Shown in pieces: positions 26,855 to 33,865 of a stretch of 36,553 bases of DNA. The DNA comes from JAJXWB01 sp036796555. Its GTDB lineage: Bacteria; Pseudomonadota; Alphaproteobacteria; Rhizobiales; Beijerinckiaceae. The stretch is taken from positions 1-36,553 of the forward strand of contig DAIRCS010000023.1 in assembly GCA_036796555.1 (NCBI GenBank). Direction: 5' to 3'. The first letter of the stretch is position 1. Each line of letters begins with the position of its first letter. Under the pieces are notes generated by a model. The model saw only the letters and a program-made list of their open reading frames with translations. It ran no database searches and was not told the origin of the DNA. The position numbers and the translations under genes were made by a program.

Positions 26855-27140
26855 GTTCTTGTCCAATCCGACTCCTGGCGAAATCCTCGCCGAGGAATTC
26901 CTGAGGCCGCTCGGGCTCAGCCAGAACGCGCTCGCGCGCGCGATTCATGTGCCGCCGCGCCGGATCAACGAGATTGTGCTGGGCAAGCGCGCCATCACCG
27001 CGGATACCGACCTGCGGCTTGCGCGCTACTTCGGTCTGTCCGACGGGTTTTTCCTCGGCCTGCAGGCCGATTACGATCTCATGGAGCGGCGACGCGAGAT
27101 CGGAAGCGATCTCGCCACGATTGCGCCGCGCGCGGCCTAG
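26847..27140 (+). CDS. higA: HigA antitoxin, XRE-type helix-turn-helix
   Basis: Neutralises HigB and represses the pair. 97 residues from ATG 26847, opening MTEFLSNPTPGEILAEEFLRPLGLSQNALARAIHVPPRRINEIVLGKRAITADTDLRLARYFG, the VapI/HigA signature; the helix-turn-helix lies at about residues 24-45. Start choice: the frame is open to 26778, but the motif begins here and overlaps the toxin end, as is usual. Its stop codon TAG (27138-27140) overlaps the HIT stop on the other strand in the palindrome CTAG. Confidence 0.93.
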   Translation: MTEFLSNPTPGEILAEEFLRPLGLSQNALARAIHVPPRRINEIVLGKRAITADTDLRLARYFGLSDGFFLGLQADYDLMERRREIGSDLATIAPRAA

Positions 27141-27556
27141 CCGAGCGCCGCCCGGATCTTGTCCGCATTGGCCGCGATCGCGGCCTTGTCGCCCATGATT
27201 CCCGGCGGCCGCAGCGGCACGCCGGCCCAGCGCGGCAGAATGTGGAAATGGATATGGAAGACCACCTGTCCGCCGGCCTGCTCGTTGAACTGCTGGATCG
27301 AGACCCCTTCCGCGCCCATGCCCTTGAACGCCGCCTTCGCGACCTTCTGCACGCGCTGGATCAGCGCGGCCAGCACGTCCGGGTCGACGTCCATGAGATT
27401 GCGGGCCGGAGACTTGGGGATCACGAGCACATGGCCGTCGGCGCGCGGCATGATGTCCATGAAGGCCAGCGCCACGTCGTCCTCGTAGACCTTGGTGGCC
27501 GGCATTTCGCCGCGCAGTATCCTGGCGAAGACATTGTCGGTATCATAAGCGGCCAT
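27137..27556 (-). CDS. HIT family nucleotide-binding protein
   Basis: Histidine triad hydrolase/transferase, probably acting on adenosine nucleotide esters; cytoplasmic. 139 residues from ATG 27556, preceded by AGAGGT on the minus strand. The triad HIHFHIL places histidines at 101, 103 and 105. DNVFARILRGEMPATKVYEDD at the start and GHVLVIPKSPARNLMDV are standard for the family. The frame continues upstream by 23 residues without a start of equal quality. It converges exactly with higA, sharing three bases of stop codons. Confidence 0.93.
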   Translation of the reverse strand: MAAYDTDNVFARILRGEMPATKVYEDDVALAFMDIMPRADGHVLVIPKSPARNLMDVDPDVLAALIQRVQKVAKAAFKGMGAEGVSIQQFNEQAGGQVVFHIHFHILPRWAGVPLRPPGIMGDKAAIAANADKIRAALG

Positions 27557-27685
27557 CGGAACCTCTTTCGCAGCCGGGAATTTCCCCCGGGCGCCGCTGG
27601 CGGTCAAGTTGCGTTCAGGCCGCATTCATCATCGGGCCGCGAAACTGGATTCTGCCGGCCAAGGCTAGAACGGAGGACTAACTGA

Positions 27686-27937
27686 ATGAATATCAAGACC
27701 CTTTTCGCCGCCGCCGCTTTTGCGGGCGCCGCGTTTGTCGCCTCGCAGGCCTCCGCTATGCCGGTGGCGCCGCAGTCTTCGGGCATCGGCGTCGAGCAGG
27801 TTCGCTTCGGCTGCCCGGCCGGTATGCAACCCACGCGTTACGGTCGGTGCCGTATGATGAGCGCTCGTGGGCGAGCGATGGCCAGGCGCACTTACATTCG
27901 TCGCCATGAACGCTATGAACGCCGCCATCGCTGGTGA
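27686..27937 (+). CDS. Small secreted basic protein with a GC-x(12)-GRCR motif, 83 aa
   Basis: ATG 27686 is preceded by GGAGGA (27672-27677), a strong ribosome site. Residues 1-24 are a Sec signal peptide (MNIKTLFAAAAFAGAAFVASQASA, cleavage after ASA). The mature part contains FGCPAGMQPTRYGRCRMM; this two-cysteine pattern resembles the GCG_CRPN prefix domain of small secreted proteins in Hyphomicrobiales, though I am not certain of the match. The tail is very basic (RRTYIRRHERYERRHRW). No function is known. A strong hairpin follows within 25 bases. Confidence 0.75.
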   Translation: MNIKTLFAAAAFAGAAFVASQASAMPVAPQSSGIGVEQVRFGCPAGMQPTRYGRCRMMSARGRAMARRTYIRRHERYERRHRW

Positions 27938-27960
27938 ACCGACGGCTCCCGTCGGGAAGG

Positions 27961-27993
27961 GGCGGCCGGGAAACCGGCCGCCTCAGCCTTTTC
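27961..27993 (+). terminator. Terminator hairpin between convergent genes
   Basis: Perfect 9-bp stem GGCGGCCGG (27961-27969) and CCGGCCGCC (27974-27982) around a GAAA tetraloop, followed by TCAGCCTTTTC. The T-run is short and offset but plausible. A smaller hairpin GACGG-CTC-CCGTC lies at 27941-27953. The stop of the convergent acyltransferase gene abuts the stem at 27983. Confidence 0.75.
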
Positions 27994-29275
27994 TGAAGGG
28001 CGCGTAATCCTCGTAGGCCTCGATTGTCGCGGCCACTTGCCGGCGTTCGCGATCGAGATAGTCGGCCACCGCGCGCTCCAGCCTGACATCCGCAATCTCG
28101 TGCGCCGAATAGGTTGTGACCGGCCGGTAGCCTCGCGCCAGCTTGTGCTCGCCCTGCGCTCCGGCCTCGACGCGCTTCAATCCCTTTGATATCGCAAAAT
28201 CAATGGCCTGGTAGTAGCAGGCCTCGAAATGCAGGCAGGGATGCTCCTCGATCGCGCCCCAGTTGCGGCCGTAGAGCGCATCGTCGCCAACCAGGTTCAG
28301 CGCGCCGCCGATATAGCGCCCGCCGCGTCTGGCCATGACCAGCAGGACCCGGTCCGCCAGCCGCTCGCCGAGCAGCGAAAAGAACATGCGTGTCAGATAG
28401 GGCCGGCCCCATTTGCGCGAGCCGGTGTCCATGTAGAAGGCGAAGAAAGCGTCCCAGTGGGCTTCCGTGAGATCGGCGCCCGTCACCCATTCGATATCGA
28501 CGCCGGCGCTCAGCGCGGTCGCGCGCTCCTTGCGGATCGCCTTGCGCTTGCGCGAGGCGAGGTCGCCCAGAAAATCGTCGAACGACCCATAGCCGCGGTT
28601 GAAGAAATGAAACTGCTGGCCGGTGCGCCGCAGCAGGCCGGCTTTCCCGAGCGCCTCCCATTCGGACCGGGTGGGGAAGGTGATGTGGATCGAGGACGCG
28701 CCGGTCTTGCGAACGACGGCGCGCAGCCCCTGCAGCAACGCCGCGCGCTCGGCGGCGCCCGCGCCCTCGGCCAGCAGCAGGCGGCGGCCGGTGACGGGGG
28801 TGAAGGGCACGGCGACCTGCAGCTTTGGATAGTAGGAGCCGCCGGCCCGCTCGTAGGCGTCGGCCCAGCCGTGGTCGAAGACGTATTCGCCCTGGCTGTG
28901 GCTCTTCAGCCAGGCCGGCGCGCAGGCGACAAGGCGGCCGGCGGCGTCCTCGACGAGAATATGGGCGCCCGCCCAACCCGTGCGGGCGGTCGCGGAACCA
29001 GATTCTTCCAGCGATGACAAAAAAGCGTGCGTCAGGAACGGGTTGAATGGCTCTTGTTGAAGTTTTGAATCAATCGGACCCATCGGATCCGAGCCGCCGG
29101 CCTCGAGCGCCGCCGTCGATTGAGGATTTGATTCAGGCGGTTCGGAAACTGATTCGGATTCGTCGCCCAAGTTATTGGCGAACAAATCAGATTTCGGATT
29201 GGCGCAAGCGTCCCACTTGGCGGCTTCGACTTCGCGCAGGCTCGGGATGACGCGGATCGTGAGTTCGGCGGGCAC
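27983..29275 (-). CDS. COG3146 GNAT-like acyltransferase (peptidoglycan biosynthesis/recognition group)
   Basis: 430 residues from GTG 29275. It belongs to the COG3146 (formerly DUF482) group of GNAT/FemAB-fold proteins; their activity is not established. The order of blocks is typical: LTIRVIPSLREVEAAKWDACA, FNPFLTHAFLSSLEESGSA, DHGWADAYERAGGSYYPKLQVAVPFTPVTGRR, SRKRKAIRKER, RMFFSLLGERLADRVLLVMA and EAGAQGEHKLARGYRPVTTYSAHEI. Oddity: residues about 28-75 (29051-29194) are an Asp/Glu/Ser/Pro-rich insertion between DACANP and FNPFL, in DNA of about 52% GC. The open frame reaches a TTG at 29308, but that adds residues that do not look native. It is the last gene of an apparent RidA-GDPD-acyltransferase operon. 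Confidence 0.85.
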   Translation of the reverse strand: MPAELTIRVIPSLREVEAAKWDACANPKSDLFANNLGDESESVSEPPESNPQSTAALEAGGSDPMGPIDSKLQQEPFNPFLTHAFLSSLEESGSATARTGWAGAHILVEDAAGRLVACAPAWLKSHSQGEYVFDHGWADAYERAGGSYYPKLQVAVPFTPVTGRRLLLAEGAGAAERAALLQGLRAVVRKTGASSIHITFPTRSEWEALGKAGLLRRTGQQFHFFNRGYGSFDDFLGDLASRKRKAIRKERATALSAGVDIEWVTGADLTEAHWDAFFAFYMDTGSRKWGRPYLTRMFFSLLGERLADRVLLVMARRGGRYIGGALNLVGDDALYGRNWGAIEEHPCLHFEACYYQAIDFAISKGLKRVEAGAQGEHKLARGYRPVTTYSAHEIADVRLERAVADYLDRERRQVAATIEAYEDYAPFRKG

Positions 29276-29314
29276 GGGCCATTTTAGGACGGTCGCGCTG
29301 CAGCGCAACGGGGT

Positions 29315-30076
29315 TCAGGGAACGAAGCCTTCGAACACGATCTGGTCGGCCCAGCGCTCCGCCGTGGCCCGCTGCTCGGGCGTGCGCACCGTCCAGCTCA
29401 TCACCGGCAGGCCGAGGCCGGCGCGGCAGAGGTAGGAGGGGGGGGGCGGCAGGTTGCGGACCGACCAGGACAGGAAGTCCGGCCGGCTGCGCTCGTAATG
29501 CAGGAAGTTCGTCAGTTCGACCTGCCTGGCGGGCGGCAGCTTCGCCCATTCGCCGTGGCTGTAGTCGGCCTCGGCGACGATTCCGAACGGCGTGGCGGCG
29601 AGGCCGAGCGTCTCCCGGTTCTCGCGCAGATGCGCGATCACGTCCGGATCGAAACTCTTGATGGCGACGGGCGCGTCGGCAGCGGCGACGAGTTCGGCCG
29701 TGCGGCGGGCGAGCCGCATGTCGCCGTCGAAGGCGCTCTTGATCTCGACCACCAGCGGGACGCGCCCGCCGATCAGCGCGAGAAAGTCCGGCAGGGCGGG
29801 GATCCGGTCGGCGGAGCCGGACAATTCGATCCCGGCCAGTTCGGCCGCCGTCCGCGCCTTCACGGCGCCACTTCGGCCTGTCAGTCGGCCGAGATCGAAA
29901 TCGTGGAAGACCATCGCCTCGCCGTCGGCCGAAAGCTGGACGTCGCATTCGATGGCGAAGCCCTTCTCGACGGCGGCGCGGGCGGCCGACGGCGAATTCT
30001 CGATCCGGCCGGCGGCCCTGTCGTGCAGGCCGCGATGGGCGATCGGGCGCGCCGTCAGCCAGTCCGGCGCGATCAC
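29315..30076 (-). CDS. Glycerophosphodiester phosphodiesterase
   Basis: Hydrolyses glycerophosphodiesters to an alcohol and glycerol 3-phosphate. 253 residues from GTG 30076, whose GTGA overlaps the RidA stop by four bases. The catalytic framework is visible: AHRGLHD (H14, R15), ENS, AIECDVQLSADGEAMVFHD with the metal-binding E, D and H, and LVVEIKSAF. The C-terminal MSWTVRTPEQRATAERWADQIVFEGF is typical. There is no signal peptide, so it is probably cytoplasmic. A run of nine C on the coding strand (29438-29446) encodes PPP within NLPPPPS and could be prone to slippage. Confidence 0.92.
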   Translation of the reverse strand: MIAPDWLTARPIAHRGLHDRAAGRIENSPSAARAAVEKGFAIECDVQLSADGEAMVFHDFDLGRLTGRSGAVKARTAAELAGIELSGSADRIPALPDFLALIGGRVPLVVEIKSAFDGDMRLARRTAELVAAADAPVAIKSFDPDVIAHLRENRETLGLAATPFGIVAEADYSHGEWAKLPPARQVELTNFLHYERSRPDFLSWSVRNLPPPPSYLCRAGLGLPVMSWTVRTPEQRATAERWADQIVFEGFVP

Positions 30077-30561
30077 GGGGCGGCCTCGAACATCGCCTCG
30101 ACCTCGACGGCGGCGTCGAGCGGCAATTGCGTCACGCCGATGGTGGAGCGGGCGTGGCGGCCGCGATCGCCGAAAACCTCGACGATCAGATCGGAGGCGC
30201 CGTTCATCACTTGCGCCAGCTCCTTGAAATCGCTGACGCAATTGATGAAGCCGCCCAACCTGAGGCAGCGGCCGACGGGATCGAGGCTGCCGAGATGAGC
30301 GCGCACCTGCGCCAGCACGTTGAGCGCACAGGCGCGCGCGGCCGCGCGGCCGTCGTCGGGCGAGACCCCGCCGCCGAGCTTGCCGACATGGCGCGGGTCG
30401 ATCCTGCCGTCGCGGCCGAAGGGCAATTGGCCGGACACGACCAGCAGGCCGCCCATGCGCGAGACGGCGATGTAATTGGCCACGGGCGCTGCGGCCGGCG
30501 GCAGGACGAGGCCGAGGTCGCTCAGCCTTTGTTCCGCGGATCGGCGCGGGCGTTCGTTCAT
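30073..30561 (-). CDS. RidA family protein
   Basis: Member of the RidA/YjgF/UK114 family (enamine/imine deaminase in the founding members). 162 residues from ATG 30561, preceded by AGGAACT. It belongs to the longer subgroup that opens EQRLSDLGLVLPPAAAPVANYIAVSRMGGLLVVSGQLPF, with CLRLGGFINCVSDFKE and GDRGRHARSTIGVTQLPLDAAVEVEAMFE. The arginine in the RSTIGV segment is the substrate-binding residue of RidA. First gene of the minus-strand operon; coupled to the phosphodiesterase. The physiological substrate is unknown for this subgroup. Confidence 0.92.
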   Translation of the reverse strand: MNERPRRSAEQRLSDLGLVLPPAAAPVANYIAVSRMGGLLVVSGQLPFGRDGRIDPRHVGKLGGGVSPDDGRAAARACALNVLAQVRAHLGSLDPVGRCLRLGGFINCVSDFKELAQVMNGASDLIVEVFGDRGRHARSTIGVTQLPLDAAVEVEAMFEAAP

Positions 30562-30665
30562 GGTAGTTCCTTTCCTGTCGGAGCCGCGCGGCGCTCGACC
30601 GACTCGTCGCAAACTCGTATTTTCGCCACGAGGGTAATGCAAACGCTGCGGCGGGAGGCCAGTCC

Positions 30666-31532
30666 ATGACGCACATCGCACGGGCGCAATTCTCTACCAA
30701 ACTCGCTGTTCTGGCGCGCGCCCTCGCTGCGTCCGCCGCCGCGGCCTGCCTCGTGGCCGCCGCGCAGGCTGCGCCCGCCGGCGCGCCGACGCTCGCTTCC
30801 CATCGCGCCGTCTACGAACTCACCCTGTTTTCCGCCAAGGGCGACAAGGCGCCGAATACGGCGCGCGGTCGCATCGCCTTCGATTTCTCGGGCAACGCCT
30901 GCGACGGATATACGCAGAATTTCAGGCAGATGACCGAATTGCAGCCGTCCGAGGGGCCGACGCGCCTGTCGGACATGCGCTCGGCGACTTTCGAGGACGC
31001 GTCCGCCAGGACCTTCCGGTTCAAGGTCGAGTCCAAGGTGGACGACAGGGGGATCGAGGAGATCGACGGCGCGGCCTCCAAATCCGGGGACGGGGCGCTT
31101 TCGGTGCGGCTGATCCGGCCGCAGCCGAGCCGGCTCGATCTCGATCAGGACGTCGTCTTCCCGACCGAGCATATCGTGCGGATCATCGAGGCGGCCAAAG
31201 CCGGAGAAAAAACCTTGTCGCTCAAGGCGTTCGACGGGTCGGACACGGGTCGCAAGGTCTTTCAGACCCTGACCGTGATCGGCAAGGAAACGTCGGCGGC
31301 GCCGCCGGAAAAGGCCGCGCAGGCCGCTCAGCTCAAGGGCCTGAGGCGCTGGCCGGTGACGATCTCCTATTTCGAGGAGGACAAGAAGGACAACGCGCCG
31401 AACTACGTCCTGTCCTTCGACCTCTACGAAAACGGCGTCTCGCGCGCGCTCAAGCTCGACTACGGCGATTTTGTCCTCGCCGGCGAGATGAAGCAGCTCG
31501 AGTTCATGCCGGCCAAGCCCTGCAAGAAATAA
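30666..31532 (+). CDS. eipB: EipB family cell envelope integrity protein (DUF1849)
   Basis: Periplasmic beta-spiral protein of the EipB family, needed for envelope integrity in Brucella. 288 residues. Residues 1-36 form a signal peptide (LAASAAAACLVAAAQAAPAG). The family core starts ASHRAVYELTLFSAKGDKAPNTARGRIAFDFSGNACDGYTQNFRQ and includes VVFPTEHIVRIIEAAKAGEKT and PNYVLSFDLYENGVSRALKLDYGDFVLAGEM. The two conserved cysteines, C79 and C286, are present and correspond to the disulfide of Brucella EipB. It is divergent from RidA with 104 bases between the starts. Confidence 0.92.
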   Translation: MTHIARAQFSTKLAVLARALAASAAAACLVAAAQAAPAGAPTLASHRAVYELTLFSAKGDKAPNTARGRIAFDFSGNACDGYTQNFRQMTELQPSEGPTRLSDMRSATFEDASARTFRFKVESKVDDRGIEEIDGAASKSGDGALSVRLIRPQPSRLDLDQDVVFPTEHIVRIIEAAKAGEKTLSLKAFDGSDTGRKVFQTLTVIGKETSAAPPEKAAQAAQLKGLRRWPVTISYFEEDKKDNAPNYVLSFDLYENGVSRALKLDYGDFVLAGEMKQLEFMPAKPCKK

Positions 31533-31580
31533 CCCACCGCGGCATTCGTCAGCGCCGGGTCGGAAATTTTGATCTTCGCC

Positions 31581-31748
31581 CTGAGAGTGGCCCACAGCTC
31601 AACCCTTCAGCCTGAGGAGCGCCTGCAACGCGCGTCTCGAAGGGTGGTCGAGGCGCGAGACACTGGACCATGCTTCGAGACGCCTGCTGCGCAGGCTCCT
31701 CAGCATGAGGGACGTGTGGCCGTCGTAAGTTTCGAGTCGGGCTCTCAG
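31581..31748. repeat. Dispersed intergenic repeat, copy B
   Basis: 168-bp element with degenerate CTGAGAG ends (31581-31587 and, inverted, 31742-31748). The core 31611-31711 matches the reverse complement of copy C over about 100 bases with only a handful of differences seen. It includes the perfect hairpin GCCTGC-TGC-GCAGGC (31682-31696). The right end supplies the dinB stop codon (TGA, 31745-31747 on the minus strand). It lies between eipB and dinB, which converge. Confidence 0.88.
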
Positions 31749-33016
31749 CGTCGGGCCTTGCCGAAACCGATGCCCTTCACCACCGCGCCGCCGCCGAATT
31801 TGGCCCGGATCTCGTCCATGGCGGTCTCCGCCGCCTTCGCCTTGCCGATATCGGGATCGGCGAGATCGGCCGCATCGCCCTCCGCGCCTTCGACGAGATC
31901 GCCGACGCCGACGCCGATCAGGCGGTAGCGCGCCTTGCCGATTTCCGGCGCCAGCATGTCGCGGGCGACCGGGAAGATGCGCGCGGCGAGCTGCGTCGGC
32001 CGCAGCCCCGAGCGCGACCGCGTCCTGATCCTGAAATCGGCGGTCTTGAGCTTGAGCGTGATCGAACGGCCGGCGAGGTCGGCCTTCTTCAGCCGGCTAG
32101 CCACCTTCTCCGTCAGCGCGTGGAGCGCGCGCGCCAGCGTCTCCTCGTCCGAAATATCCGCGTCGAACGTGGTTTCGGACGAAATGCTCTTCGCCTCGCG
32201 GTCGGGGCTGACGGCGCGATGGTCTATGCCGTTGGCGAGCCGCCAGAGCCGCTGGCCCTCGGGGCCGAGCGCGCGCATCATGTCGGTTTCCTCGCGCGCC
32301 TGGATATCGGCCATGGTCGCCAGGCCGTCGCGGGCGAGGCGCTCGGCGGCGACCTTGCCGACGCCCCAGATGCGCGAGACGGGCAGGGCGGCGAGCAGGC
32401 CCTTGGCCTCGGCCCGCCCGATCACCGTAAAGCCGCGCGGCTTGTCCATGTCCGAGGCGAGCTTTGCGAGAAATTTGCAATAGCTCAGGCCCACCGACAC
32501 GGAAATACCGATTTCGGCCTCGACGTCATGGGCGAAGCGGGCCAGCGTGAGCGCGGGCGAGCCATGGTGCAGCCGTTCGGTGCCGGAGAGGTCGAGGAAG
32601 GCCTCGTCGATCGACAGCGGCTCCACGAGCGGCGTCAGCGTCAGCATCCGCCGGCGCACCTCGCGTCCGACTTCCGCGTATTTCGCCATGTTCGGCTTGA
32701 GAATGACGGCGTCCGGGCACAGCGCGCGCGCCTTGAACATGGGCATGGCGGAACGCACGCCGAAGGTGCGGGCGATGTAGCAGCAGGTCGAGACCACGCC
32801 GCGCTTGCCGCCGCCGATGATCAGGGGCTGGTCGCGGAGCGCGGGATCGTCGCGCTTTTCGACCGCCGCATAAAAGGCGTCGCAGTCGATGTGGGCGATG
32901 GACAGCGAATCGCGCTCGGGATGGACGACGAGACGCGGCGAGCCGCAGGCCGGGCAGCGGGCCGCGCCGGCAGGCGCGAGCCTCAGGCAATCCCGGCAGA
33001 GCGGCCCGGCGTCCAT
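31745..33016 (-). CDS. dinB: DNA polymerase IV (Y family) with N-terminal zinc ribbon
   Basis: Translesion DNA polymerase. 423 residues against 351 in E. coli. A C4 zinc ribbon comes first (C7xxC10, C21xxC24), then the polymerase core: the catalytic D44 and D46 in HIDCDAF, D137-E138 in LSIDEAFLDLSG, and the helix-hairpin-helix thumb RIWGVGKVAAERL. The little finger is at about 260-360 (SISSETTFDADISDEETL, RSITLKLKTADFRIRTRS). The tail (GGGAVVKGIGFGKARR) ends in a stop that lies inside repeat B. Its ATG directly follows the DUF3572 stop (TGAATG). There is no visible LexA site. Confidence 0.95.
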   Translation of the reverse strand: MDAGPLCRDCLRLAPAGAARCPACGSPRLVVHPERDSLSIAHIDCDAFYAAVEKRDDPALRDQPLIIGGGKRGVVSTCCYIARTFGVRSAMPMFKARALCPDAVILKPNMAKYAEVGREVRRRMLTLTPLVEPLSIDEAFLDLSGTERLHHGSPALTLARFAHDVEAEIGISVSVGLSYCKFLAKLASDMDKPRGFTVIGRAEAKGLLAALPVSRIWGVGKVAAERLARDGLATMADIQAREETDMMRALGPEGQRLWRLANGIDHRAVSPDREAKSISSETTFDADISDEETLARALHALTEKVASRLKKADLAGRSITLKLKTADFRIRTRSRSGLRPTQLAARIFPVARDMLAPEIGKARYRLIGVGVGDLVEGAEGDAADLADPDIGKAKAAETAMDEIRAKFGGGAVVKGIGFGKARR

Positions 33017-33355
33017 TCAGTCGTTCCAGCGGTCGGGGCCGGAGAGGACGAGCCGGGCGGCGGCGACCCTTTCGGGCGCGACGCCCGCCTCGGCGGCGAA
33101 GGCGACCAGATCGGGCTCGTGTCCGGCCAGGTGGTCGAGGACGGAGGCGAGAAATCCCGGCTCGCGGGCGGCCGCGCGCAGGCCGTCGGGCTCGAGGCCG
33201 GTCAGCGCCAGAAACCGGCCCAACCGGTCGTCGTCGGCGGCGATGTGGGCGATCGCCTGCACCGCGATGGCCTCGGCCTCGTCGCGGCCGGGCGGACCGC
33301 GCCGCGACCCTTGTCCAAGGGATAGTTTTTCTGTGGATAATCTTCGGGAGGACAA
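33017..33355 (-). CDS. DUF3572 family protein
   Basis: Small alphaproteobacterial protein of unknown function. The conserved part is RDEAEAIAVQAIAHIAADDDRLGRFLALTGLEPDGLRAAAREPGFLASVLDHLAGHEPDLVAFAAEAGVAPERVAAARLVL, all helical. There is no ATG or GTG close to it in frame; the best start is TTG 33355 with AAAGGAAAA ahead of it, which gives 112 residues. Its stop touches the dinB ATG, so the two genes are probably co-transcribed; in other alphaproteobacteria the gene also sits beside divK. It is divergent from divK by 111 bases. Confidence 0.8.
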   Translation of the reverse strand: MSSRRLSTEKLSLGQGSRRGPPGRDEAEAIAVQAIAHIAADDDRLGRFLALTGLEPDGLRAAAREPGFLASVLDHLAGHEPDLVAFAAEAGVAPERVAAARLVLSGPDRWND

Positions 33356-33466
33356 GGATTTTCCTTTCGTAAATCTCTGGCGGCTACCATCCGCCGGATC
33401 GCGCTTTCGTCGATCGGGATTCGCCGCGCCCAGGCTGGCGAATCCCGGACCGTTTCCGGGCTTGTG

Positions 33467-33844
33467 ATGTCGAAAACCATTCTGATCGTCGAAGACAACG
33501 AGCTCAATATGAAGCTCTTCAACGACCTGTTGGAGGCCCACGGCTATCGCACGCTGCAGGCCCGCAACGGCGTCGAGGCGGTCGAACTCGCCCGGCTCCA
33601 TCTTCCCAACCTGATTCTCATGGACATCCAGCTGCCGGAGGTTTCCGGCCTGCAGGTGACCCAGTGGATCAAGGACGACGAATCGCTGCGGTCCATCCCC
33701 GTCGTCGCCATCACGGCCTTCGCCATGAAGGGCGACGAGGAGAAGATCCGGCAGGGCGGCTGCGAGGCCTACCTGTCCAAGCCGATTTCCGTCGTGAAAT
33801 TTCTCGAAACCGTCCGCAATTACGCGTCCGACGTCCAAGGGTAA
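33467..33844 (+). CDS. divK: Cell-cycle response regulator DivK
   Basis: Single-domain receiver of the DivJ-PleC-DivK phosphorelay that controls CtrA and asymmetric division. 125 residues from ATG 33467 (a GTG lies three bases earlier). The acidic pocket is IVEDNELNMKLF, the phosphoacceptor sits in LILMDIQLPEVSG, and the switch residues are T in VVAITAFAMKGDEE and K in YLSKPISVVKFLE. The sequence is close to DivK throughout, not just to any receiver. It lies 21 bases before pleD and is expected to be co-transcribed. Confidence 0.95.
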   Translation: MSKTILIVEDNELNMKLFNDLLEAHGYRTLQARNGVEAVELARLHLPNLILMDIQLPEVSGLQVTQWIKDDESLRSIPVVAITAFAMKGDEEKIRQGGCEAYLSKPISVVKFLETVRNYASDVQG

Positions 33845-33865
33845 TCCTGCAAGGATAAGCGCACA

